NCBI GenBank assembly: GCA_028709135.1 | Contig: JAQVXN010000035.1 | Location: 5,955-11,346 of the forward strand | Direction: 5' to 3' | Source of the DNA: Bacteroidaceae bacterium | GTDB lineage: Bacteria > Bacteroidota > Bacteroidia > Bacteroidales > Bacteroidaceae | Length of the DNA: 5,392 nt | Program-made: the position numbers and the translations under genes | Notes under the pieces: model-generated | Told to the model about the DNA's origin: nothing | Seen by the model: the letters and a program-made list of their open reading frames with translations, nothing else | Database searches by the model: none | Part shown: positions 1 to 5,392 of the stretch, in pieces | Layout of the letters: each line of letters opens with the position of its first letter | How positions within the stretch are numbered: position 1 is the stretch's first letter

Positions 1-723
1 CTCTTTTGGAACGGTCAGCCCGGTTTGTTTTCGCTTCGAAAATTTGACGGTTGCAATCAGATTCTCAGGAATGGTTCCGCCATTTTTTACCTGTACCAGT
101 ACTTCCTGGGTTTGCGCTGCGATATTAACCGTAGGCATAACTTTACTCACATATCCCACCAGATTGCGTCCATCGGGAAGTTCCACCGTCAGGTTTTTAT
201 TGTTTATTAAATACTGATTTTGTTCGTAAGGAACATCCATCAAAAATCCAAAACTGTTTTTATCAGCAATAGTTGCCAGCACGTCGCCTTCCATCACGTA
301 ATCGCCCTTCTGATGATTGAGCATCTGCACGTAGCCCGATGCAGGACTGATAACAACTGTGTTACCAGAAAATTTAAGTGAGGGGTCCAGCGTGTTAATG
401 GTATTCCCCAATGAGTGCGCTTCCTTAGTTTGAAGCGAAAACAGCGTCTGTCCCCGTTTTACCCAATCAGCAAGTTTAATATTTACAGACGTAATGTAGC
501 CCGTTGTATTGGCTTTTACGTCCGATTTCAGCAAGTACGTTGCCGTAGCATTCAAGCGAATATCATCGCTGATTGTAAAACTATCCGAAGGATACACCAC
601 AGTTACTGGCGTTTTGGGCTGAACGTAAACTCCGGCTTCGTTGTTATTTTTTTTAGAATTACATCCCAAAAATGAAGATAAAACTATTGAAATAATTCCT
701 ATTTTCACACATTGCACTTTCAT
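1..723 (-). CDS. Efflux RND periplasmic adaptor (HlyD/membrane-fusion family) lipoprotein, 3' end cut by window edge
   Basis: This is the N-terminal 241 residues of a periplasmic adaptor that would link an inner-membrane RND pump to an outer-membrane channel. The frame is open from ATG at 723 to base 1. The N-terminus has a hydrophobic stretch (residues 6-20) ending in FLGC, which gives a lipoprotein signal with lipidated Cys21, followed by a polar Ser/Lys/Asn linker. A barrel-sandwich (lipoyl-like) fold is visible as two half-motifs. The first is at about 66-97, with GYITSV and VKRGQTLFSLQ. The second is at about 122-153, with SPASGYVQML and VMEGDVLATIAD. Beta-barrel sequence follows (about 155-235). 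Only about 24 residues separate the two halves, so the long coiled-coil hairpin of AcrA or HlyD is absent. The start lies 8 bases after the TolC-family stop, so the two are surely co-transcribed. The RND transporter gene is expected past the left edge (inference). The family call is firm; the substrate is unknown. Confidence 0.9.
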   Translation of the reverse strand, partial: MKVQCVKIGIISIVLSSFLGCNSKKNNNEAGVYVQPKTPVTVVYPSDSFTISDDIRLNATATYLLKSDVKANTTGYITSVNIKLADWVKRGQTLFSLQTKEAHSLGNTINTLDPSLKFSGNTVVISPASGYVQMLNHQKGDYVMEGDVLATIADKNSFGFLMDVPYEQNQYLINNKNLTVELPDGRNLVGYVSKVMPTVNIAAQTQEVLVQVKNGGTIPENLIATVKFSKRKQTGLTVPKE

Positions 724-731
724 CTTATTTT

Positions 732-1982
732 CTATTGTAAAGTAATGTACTTTAATTTATTATAAAGATTGTAGAGGTTGGTTTCGTATTGAATGAGCGA
801 TGATTTCAAATTCAGATAATTACTAATCGAGACTATAAAATCAGTTACTTTTACATCTCCCGTAGGAAGTTGTCTCAATGTGGCTTCTATTAAGGTTTGG
901 GCATATTTCATTTGCTCATTAGCCGTAGCTATCATTTGTTTGTATTGCGAAATTTGGCTTTCAATTTGAAGGGTTTGCTGTTCGTATTGTTTCCTTTCAA
1001 ACTCGTTGTACCAACTAAGGGTTTCCTGTTGCAATTTTTTCTGTTGCAGGGATTTTTTTCGCTTATCACCGTCGTAAATTGGCACGGTAAGCGATAATCC
1101 GGCACTTACACCCAGATTTTTATATGCTTTGGCCGGAAATGACGACATATAACCGCCATCTGCATACGCCGACAATTTCGGGCGATAATCAAATTTAATA
1201 ATTTTGGTATCGTTTGCTAATTTCAGACTATCAGTCAGATAGCTTTCGGCGTAGATACTCTGTTCGAAAGGAATAAAATTATCATTGGAAAGCAAAGGCG
1301 GTGCAATTTTCTGTAAAGTGGTGTCCACCATTCCAGCAAGGTAGTTCAGTGTGGCATAATTATTCAGCCAATCGGCGTACAATTGTTTGGATGTAAGTTG
1401 ATTTTGTTGCAACGTGACCACAAAACTCAAATAATCGGTTTGCTTAAATGATGCGTTTTGTGTCAATTTTTTCAAAATAATTTCTTCCTCCTGCAATAAC
1501 CGGATAATCTCCTGTGAAACCTGATACTGTTGTTGAACGGAATACGTGTTGATGTACTGCTCGGCAACGGCACGGTTCAGTCGCAGTTCCGTAACGGCAG
1601 ATTGGTTGAACAATTGCCTGATGTCCAGCGAATAATCAGCTAACCGGGTATTTCGGTTTTCACGCCCCAGCAAGTCTTTGTTTACACGGATAACAGAATT
1701 CAGATTTTGCCCGTTTGAGAGTACATTGTCATATCCCCACCCTTTTATCACCGGCGCGTACATGGCATCCACATTTCCGGTAACCTGTAGTCCGTTATCG
1801 GCAAGCATTTTCAGACTGTCAATTTTCAACGAATAACGCTGATTATTGTAGTCGTTTAACACCGGACTGTTGGCACGTGCAGAAGCGAGAAAATAATCGA
1901 GCGTTTTGGTGGATTGGGTAAAAGCCGCCATAGGAAACGACAAGATTGTTAAAACGGTTATGACTTTTTTGAAAGAAAACAT
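732..1982 (-). CDS. TolC-family outer-membrane efflux protein
   Basis: This is a 416-residue outer-membrane factor forming the exit duct of a tripartite efflux system. I place the start at ATG 1982 rather than the in-frame ATG at 2039. From 1982 the protein opens with a normal Sec signal peptide: FKK, then a hydrophobic core, then AAFT with cleavage likely before Gln23. The longer form would bury this behind 19 extra residues, MFFFLYLSL onward. The mature part is long and helical, rich in Gln, Asn and Leu (about 120-215 and 308-372). A beta segment ending in LSLTVPIYDGDKRKK (about 295-310) leads into the second helical hairpin, as in OEP-domain proteins. The C-terminus (about 378-410) has the DFIVSISNYLNLK and YETNLYNLYNKL pattern typical of Bacteroidota TolC-like proteins. 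Length is near the lower end of the usual range for the family. It precedes the adaptor gene by 8 bases, in the channel-adaptor(-pump) order common in Bacteroidota. Substrate unknown. Confidence 0.9.
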   Translation of the reverse strand: MFSFKKVITVLTILSFPMAAFTQSTKTLDYFLASARANSPVLNDYNNQRYSLKIDSLKMLADNGLQVTGNVDAMYAPVIKGWGYDNVLSNGQNLNSVIRVNKDLLGRENRNTRLADYSLDIRQLFNQSAVTELRLNRAVAEQYINTYSVQQQYQVSQEIIRLLQEEEIILKKLTQNASFKQTDYLSFVVTLQQNQLTSKQLYADWLNNYATLNYLAGMVDTTLQKIAPPLLSNDNFIPFEQSIYAESYLTDSLKLANDTKIIKFDYRPKLSAYADGGYMSSFPAKAYKNLGVSAGLSLTVPIYDGDKRKKSLQQKKLQQETLSWYNEFERKQYEQQTLQIESQISQYKQMIATANEQMKYAQTLIEATLRQLPTGDVKVTDFIVSISNYLNLKSSLIQYETNLYNLYNKLKYITLQ

Positions 1983-2115
1983 ATTTTTTATACTAGTTGA
2001 TTTTCTGAACTTTAGGCTTAAATAAAGAAAGAAAAACACGAATTGGATAAGAAATTACAAACAAAAATCCGTAAAATCAGCCAATACATGTTTTCTACCT
2101 TGCATATCACATTTT
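1983..2115 (-). other. Intergenic gap before the efflux genes; no convincing promoter or terminator
   Basis: These 133 AT-rich bases separate the PepSY-like lipoprotein stop from the chosen TolC-family start. I see no strong hairpin followed by T residues on the minus strand, so read-through from the lipoprotein gene is possible. A weak -7-like string, GATTTTTG, lies at 2069-2062 on the minus strand. It differs from TAnnTTTG in the first base only, but no properly spaced -33 partner is evident. A single TCTGAAC at 2004-2010 resembles one half of the 11-bp repeats found upstream of the two other genes, but it has no partner 11 bp away. Independent transcription of the efflux pair is therefore neither shown nor excluded. 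Confidence 0.4.
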
Positions 2116-2982
2116 TTAATGTTCACAAATTACATTTCCGTTTAGGTCAAAAATAACTTCTTTCTCGGCACCTGCTTTTGAAAGGTCAACCATATACTGA
2201 ATGGATTTATTGACAAGTGTCAGTTTTTCAATCTGGTGAGAAATAGTGTAATCTGCAAAATTAGCCTTTATCACTTCAGTGATTTTAGAAGGAGCCGTTT
2301 TTATATCTACATCTTCTTCCTGCTGAATAAACTTGCCTTGAGGCGTAAAAATCAGGGAGTAAGTTGTACTTCTGGCTTTTGAAATAGCAACATCAATGGC
2401 ATCTTCGCCTGTGCACATCGGGTCATGATTTGCCTCTTTAATAGTATATCCGACATAGTTTTTTGCTACAAAGTCATGAACGCTCTGCGGTAATTCGCTA
2501 ATTTCCACTTTTCCAGATTCAGAAACCGGAGCGGAATTAGCTGGTAAAGAATTCTCGTCATTATTATTTGTTTGCAAAAAATTACCCAGAGTGTCAAAAA
2601 TCAAATTTTTATCTTTCACTTCCGCCTGAAAAGTTACATTCTTATTCTTATCAGTAATTTTTGAAATTTCTTTCACATTAGCACCAGGAAAATTTTTAGT
2701 AATATAATCTTTTGCCAGTTTAGGAAATAACGAATAAGCGATTTCTTCTTCTAAACGCAGGAGTTTTCCGTCAGTACTGAATAGAGCCGACGTTTCAATA
2801 CCATTGTTTTTAAATTCAGCTTCCCAGCTGGCGTTTTCTTTATTCTCCCAATCTACTTTTGAAATTCCTGGATACATCTTTTCAATAGCATTTTGGACAT
2901 CTTGGGGCGCTTTTTTGCCTTCATTGCAACTTGCAAATACAAGTGTTGCAACCAAACCCATTACTAAAAATACTTTTTCCAT
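2116..2982 (-). CDS. PepSY-like (putative beta-lactamase-inhibitor-like) lipoprotein with four tandem modules
   Basis: This 288-residue predicted lipoprotein has a signal peptide (residues 2-18) ending FASC, with lipidated Cys19, so it should be anchored in the envelope. The mature part consists of four related modules at about 26-80, 87-138, 164-222 and 229-287. Each begins with an amphipathic helix and an aromatic-x-Gly-like turn: KMYPG, KNFPG, KNYVG, ANFAD. Each ends in a strand with a Gly turn: DGKLLRLE, LGNFLQT, QGKFIQQ, NGNVICE. A polar Asn/Ser/Pro linker (139-163) splits them into two pairs. The pattern fits the PepSY-like family of Bacteroidota (Pfam PF11396), whose common members are about half this length, so an internal duplication is inferred. 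The gene sits directly downstream of a two-component system and has its own promoter-like region with a degenerate copy of the repeat found upstream of the regulator. A role as periplasmic accessory or output of that system is inference. The only non-lipid cysteines, Cys190 and Cys286, each lie near a His. Confidence 0.8.
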   Translation of the reverse strand: MEKVFLVMGLVATLVFASCNEGKKAPQDVQNAIEKMYPGISKVDWENKENASWEAEFKNNGIETSALFSTDGKLLRLEEEIAYSLFPKLAKDYITKNFPGANVKEISKITDKNKNVTFQAEVKDKNLIFDTLGNFLQTNNNDENSLPANSAPVSESGKVEISELPQSVHDFVAKNYVGYTIKEANHDPMCTGEDAIDVAISKARSTTYSLIFTPQGKFIQQEEDVDIKTAPSKITEVIKANFADYTISHQIEKLTLVNKSIQYMVDLSKAGAEKEVIFDLNGNVICEH

Positions 2983-3014
2983 TTTCGTTTAATTTTTCAA
3001 TTGATTAAGTACTG

Positions 3015-3023
3015 CAAAGTATA
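3015..3023 (-). promoter_or_regulatory. Candidate -7 promoter element for the PepSY-like lipoprotein gene
   Basis: The minus strand reads TATACTTTG here, close to the Bacteroidota -7 consensus TAnnTTTG but with one extra base in the spacer. It lies 32 bases upstream of the ATG at 2982. No clear -33 TTTG/TTG is present at the usual distance. Instead the 11-bp-period direct repeat begins 6 bases further upstream, where an activator of the PhoB type would sit. Confidence 0.45.
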
Positions 3024-3029
3024 AAACCG

Positions 3030-3051
3030 AATCTGAACGAAATTTGAATTT
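3030..3051 (-). promoter_or_regulatory. Degenerate 11-bp-period direct repeat, candidate response-regulator binding site upstream of the PepSY-like gene
   Basis: On the displayed strand two adjacent 11-mers, AATCTGAACGA and AATTTGAATTT, share the core AATYTGRAY at exactly 11-bp spacing. The same core, spacing and orientation relative to the gene occur perfectly repeated upstream of the response regulator (5049-5070). Regulators of the OmpR/PhoB family typically bind two tandem half-sites about 11 bp apart. The assignment to the neighbouring regulator is inference. Confidence 0.5.
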
Positions 3052-3084
3052 ATGATAAAAATATTTTTAAAAGTGTAAGTAATG

Positions 3085-4341
3085 TTAAAATTCTACCACA
3101 AACCAATGTTTTCCTTCTAAAAACTCATAGCGGATTTGCCAATTATTCAATTCACATATTCGTCGGCAGATTTCCAAGCCTAAGCCCGTACCGGATGAGT
3201 TACAATGTGATTGTTTTTGAAAACGTTTGAAAAGCTTGGATCTGTCAAGAGGTTGATTTTCAACAGCTGTGTTGCCCACTCTGATGGCATTGAGTAAAAT
3301 TTGGACCTCCAGTGTGCCATCTTTGGGTGTATAGCGAAGAGCGTTTGTAATTAGATTGGTAATAAGCGTGACCGTCAGTATTTCATCGGCAATAACTGTG
3401 GATGAGGCTTTCTGTAATGTAACAACATGAATATTCCTCTCACTAAAAGTTTCTTCATGCTGGGTAAGAATGTGTCTTGTCGTTTCAGGAACATTAATTT
3501 CTCGCTTCTCTGCGAATTGGTTATTATCAATTTTTGCCAAAAGCAGAAGTGATTTGTTTAATTTCCGCATTCTGCTACTAGTTTCGGACATTTCTTCCAA
3601 AAGATTTACCTGTTCCTGATTAAGTGAGTCTGTCTGCCAAAGTAAGTCCAGCTTGCTCTGCATGATAGCGAGTGGCATCTGTAATTCATGCGAAGCATTT
3701 TCAGTAAATTCTTTTTGAGCTTTGAAAATTCGGGCATTGTGGCTGGTTAATGTATTGAGCGATTGATTTAGATTGTTTAGTTCTGTAATGGATGATTTTG
3801 GTAGGTTTAAAGGTCCATCTCTATCAATCCGGAATAAACTTAATGCATTCAAGGTTTTATAAAACGGTATCCAGATTTTTTTGTTAAGCCTTCTATTGAT
3901 AAACAGTAAAGCCAGAAACAGCAATATCAAAATAAAAATTTGCATAACAAGAATAGCCTGAAGCAAATCTTCGTTTTCTACCAATGATCTTTGAATGCGA
4001 ATGAAATAAGAAGTACCATTTGTAGTAGTATTAAATTCCATTATCCGATAGGGAACCATTTCCTTATCCTGAGCAACATAAATATCTTCTGTATAATGCC
4101 GTTCATACAAAGTTGTGTCTTCTGTGGGACGTATAGTGATATTTTCATCGAATGAAGTAAAAGTTATCGGGGAAGCATTTCCCAGTTTTTTTTCAATCCA
4201 CTCACGCTGAAACTCTATACTCTCATCAATGCTGTTAATCATTACCGCACGAAGCACGAAATAAGTGATCGGTGTAGCCATCAGCAACACAGCAATGGTA
4301 ACACCTATATAGTGTATGGCTATGTGGTTAGTCAGCTTCAT
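3085..4341 (-). CDS. Membrane sensor histidine kinase, partner of the adjacent OmpR-type regulator
   Basis: This 418-residue inner-membrane kinase would phosphorylate the response regulator encoded just before it. Two membrane segments (about 11-30 and 129-148) enclose a periplasmic sensor region of about 95 residues with no motif I recognise. After the second segment comes a W-x-P-F-Y-x-T-L linker (157-164) in place of a recognisable HAMP domain, as in many Bacteroidota kinases. The HisKA helix holds the phospho-acceptor His218 in NASHELQMPL. The residue four after it is Met222, where Thr or Asn is usual. The ATPase domain has the N box around Asn333 (TNALRYTP). Its G1 region is unorthodox, with GNTA (355-358) in place of D-x-G. 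An F box, LFKRF (370-374), and a normal G2 box, GTGLGL (384-389), follow. The start overlaps the regulator stop by one base (TAATG), which indicates translational coupling. All parts needed for catalysis appear present; the stimulus is unknown. Confidence 0.93.
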   Translation of the reverse strand: MKLTNHIAIHYIGVTIAVLLMATPITYFVLRAVMINSIDESIEFQREWIEKKLGNASPITFTSFDENITIRPTEDTTLYERHYTEDIYVAQDKEMVPYRIMEFNTTTNGTSYFIRIQRSLVENEDLLQAILVMQIFILILLFLALLFINRRLNKKIWIPFYKTLNALSLFRIDRDGPLNLPKSSITELNNLNQSLNTLTSHNARIFKAQKEFTENASHELQMPLAIMQSKLDLLWQTDSLNQEQVNLLEEMSETSSRMRKLNKSLLLLAKIDNNQFAEKREINVPETTRHILTQHEETFSERNIHVVTLQKASSTVIADEILTVTLITNLITNALRYTPKDGTLEVQILLNAIRVGNTAVENQPLDRSKLFKRFQKQSHCNSSGTGLGLEICRRICELNNWQIRYEFLEGKHWFVVEF

Positions 4342-5015
4342 TATACTTCAAACTTATAACCCATGCCGTAAATTGATTTGATGTAATCAGTACCACCAGC
4401 TTGAGCTATTTTCTTCTTAAGATTTTTAACGTGAGCATACACTATGTCAAAGTTATCAAAAAATTCGGTGTTGTCACCAGCAAGATGCTCTGCGATAGCA
4501 ATTTTTGAAAGAACCCTGTTTTTGTTCATGACAAAATAAAGCAACAGGTCGTACTGCGTTTTAGTAAGATCGAGAAGTTTGCCATTCACATAAACTGTTT
4601 TTGCAAGTGTGTCTATTAAAAATTCGTTGAATTTCAGTGTGTTATTTCCATCAAACCGACGGCGACGTATCACAGATACGATTCGTGCACTCAGTTCCGA
4701 CAAATGAAAAGGTTTAGCAAGATAATCATCAGCGCCCAGTTGAAGTCCGATAATTTTATCATCTATTGCATCTTTTGCAGAAATAATTATCACACCCTCT
4801 GTTTTGTTATCCGCCTTCAATGCTTTTAGAATATTCAAGCCATTGCCGTCAGGTAGGCTGATATCCAACAAAATGCAGTCATAATCGAATCCGCCAATTT
4901 TATACATAGCCTCATTAAAATTTTCCGCAACATCACACACATAGTTTTCGTGCTTTAAATATTCGGCAATACTTTGGCTAAGTTTCTCTTCATCTTCAAC
5001 AATTAGGATTTTCAT
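4341..5015 (-). CDS. OmpR/PhoB-family two-component response regulator
   Basis: This 224-residue cytoplasmic transcription factor should be activated by the kinase encoded next. The receiver domain (about 1-115) has the acidic pair Glu7-Asp8 with Glu9, phospho-acceptor Asp51 (ILLDISLPDGNG), switch Ser79 and conserved Lys101 in KPF. ADDYLAKPF is typical of the family. The winged-helix DNA-binding domain (about 124-224) contains LTKTQYDLLLYF and ends in the usual YGMGYKF, so both domains are complete and of normal length. The start is ATG 5015, directly in front of the canonical KILIVEDE strand. The upstream region carries a perfect 11-bp tandem repeat of the spacing favoured by this family, suggesting that it controls its own operon (inference). 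The stop overlaps the kinase start by one base. Confidence 0.95.
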   Translation of the reverse strand: MKILIVEDEEKLSQSIAEYLKHENYVCDVAENFNEAMYKIGGFDYDCILLDISLPDGNGLNILKALKADNKTEGVIIISAKDAIDDKIIGLQLGADDYLAKPFHLSELSARIVSVIRRRRFDGNNTLKFNEFLIDTLAKTVYVNGKLLDLTKTQYDLLLYFVMNKNRVLSKIAIAEHLAGDNTEFFDNFDIVYAHVKNLKKKIAQAGGTDYIKSIYGMGYKFEV

Positions 5016-5032
5016 ATCTGATGATTTTTGTT

Positions 5033-5040
5033 GTAAAATA
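5033..5040 (-). promoter_or_regulatory. Weak candidate -7 element for the regulator-kinase operon
   Basis: The minus strand reads TATTTTAC, matching the TA and the first two T bases of TAnnTTTG. Its upstream edge is 8 bases from the tandem repeat at 5049-5070, similar to the 6-base gap seen upstream of the PepSY-like gene. The ATG at 5015 lies 17 bases downstream, which would give a very short leader. The match is poor, and the shared geometry is the main support. Confidence 0.25.
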
Positions 5041-5048
5041 TCCTCGTA

Positions 5049-5070
5049 AATCTGGATTCAATCTGGATTC
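5049..5070 (-). promoter_or_regulatory. Perfect 11-bp tandem direct repeat, candidate operator for the response regulator
   Basis: AATCTGGATTC occurs twice with no gap (5049-5059 and 5060-5070, displayed strand), 33 bases upstream of the regulator ATG. An 11-bp period puts both copies on the same face of the helix, which is how dimers of OmpR/PhoB-type regulators contact DNA. A related pair precedes the PepSY-like gene. Autoregulation is inferred, not shown. Confidence 0.6.
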
Positions 5071-5150
5071 ACAAACAAAAAAAATAATGCTTTCTTTACG
5101 ATTAAAAATGCATTTTCATGTATTTCAATTTCGGCTCGGTGTACAAAAAA

Positions 5151-5392
5151 TTATTGTTTTGGCAAAATGAACCAGAAAGTGGAGCCTTTGCCAACTTCTG
5201 AATTCACCCCCATCTGACCATTATAATGTTTAATAATCTGCATGCAGATAGAAAGACCTAATCCGGTTCCTTCTACGTAGTTGTCCAGTTTTACAAATCT
5301 GTCAAATATCTTTTGCTTTTGGTCATCGGGGATTCCCCTTCCGGTATCCTCAACAAAACAAAAAACATCTTTCTCCCTCTCACGGAATCCTA
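5151..5392 (-). CDS. Sensor histidine kinase, C-terminal ATPase fragment (5' end beyond window)
   Basis: The last 79 residues of a histidine kinase are visible, ending in TAA at 5153-5151; the gene enters from the right edge. This part of the HATPase domain shows a canonical G1 box, EDTGRGIP, an F box, KIFDRFVKLD, and a G2 box, GTGLGLSI. The terminal strand pattern GKGSTFWFILP follows. The FDRFVKLD...GTGLGLSIC arrangement is typical of PAS-containing Bacteroidota kinases, but no sensor part is visible here, so the input is unknown. It differs clearly from the kinase at 3085-4341, whose G1 box is divergent, so the two are not recent duplicates. It is separated from the next gene by 135 bases that carry a regulatory repeat, so it is probably a separate transcription unit. 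Confidence 0.9.
   Translation of the reverse strand, partial: GFREREKDVFCFVEDTGRGIPDDQKQKIFDRFVKLDNYVEGTGLGLSICMQIIKHYNGQMGVNSEVGKGSTFWFILPKQ

Noticed and set aside
25..210. Plus-strand open frame of 61 codons
   Set aside because: It lies antisense within the adaptor gene, whose minus-strand frame has clear lipoprotein and lipoyl motifs. The plus-strand peptide has no recognisable features.
415..675. Plus-strand open frame of 86 codons
   Set aside because: It is antisense to the adaptor N-terminus and is a shadow of that gene.
897..1097. Plus-strand open frame of 66 codons with hydrophobic content
   Set aside because: It is antisense to the Gln/Lys-rich helical part of the TolC-family gene. 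Its hydrophobicity comes from complementing Gln/Lys/Glu codons.
2001..2012. TCTGAAC string upstream of the TolC-family gene as a third operator
   Set aside because: No partner half-site is present 11 bp to either side.
1983..2039. Longer 435-residue version of the TolC-family protein starting at 2039
   Set aside because: The extra 19 residues would precede a complete, ordinary signal peptide that starts at the ATG at 1982.
2230..2255. Two AATCTG strings inside the PepSY-like gene, resembling the operator core
   Set aside because: They are 20 bp apart rather than 11 or 22 and sit within coding sequence, so they are probably chance.
2804..2992. Plus-strand open frame of 62 codons
   Set aside because: It is antisense to the lipoprotein signal peptide and first module, with no independent support.
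5105..5116. Perfect 12-bp palindrome AAAATGCATTTT between the partial kinase and the regulator
   Set aside because: It leaves no loop for a terminator hairpin, and short AT-rich palindromes are expected by chance. It is a possible protein site at best.

Overview
The window looks like a chromosomal segment from a Bacteroidota genome, most likely of the order Bacteroidales. The evidence is low to moderate GC, A-rich start regions without strong Shine-Dalgarno sites, a TAnnTTTG-like promoter element, a PepSY-like lipoprotein of a type common in that phylum, and a HAMP-less histidine kinase of Bacteroidota style. All six genes supported here lie on the minus strand, so biological order runs from high to low coordinates. 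Two genes are cut by the window edges.

Layout in the direction of transcription: (1) 5392-5151, the C-terminal ATP-binding end of a sensor histidine kinase; (2) 5150-5016, an intergenic region holding a perfect 11-bp tandem direct repeat just upstream of the next gene; (3) 5015-4341, an OmpR/PhoB-type response regulator, overlapping by one base (TAATG) with (4) 4341-3085, its partner membrane histidine kinase; (5) 3084-2983, a short promoter-bearing gap with a second, degenerate copy of the 11-bp-period repeat; (6) 2982-2116, a lipoprotein built of four PepSY-like modules; (7) 1982-732, a TolC-family outer-membrane efflux protein; (8) 723-1, the first 241 residues of a lipoprotein periplasmic adaptor (HlyD/RND type). 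An RND pump gene would be expected just beyond the left edge, but this cannot be seen.

Reading as a unit: the two-component system probably senses an envelope condition, and the paired direct repeats (core AATYTGRAY in all four copies) suggest that the regulator controls both its own operon and the PepSY-like lipoprotein gene. The lipoprotein could act as a periplasmic accessory or feedback partner of the kinase. The tripartite efflux genes follow in the same direction, but no matching repeat was found in front of them and their base composition looks GC-richer. Their membership in the same regulon is therefore open. The most noteworthy items are the shared repeat pair, the four-module PepSY-like protein with two Cys/His clusters, the kinase with Met at the usual phosphatase Thr/Asn position, and the adaptor lacking an alpha-hairpin.
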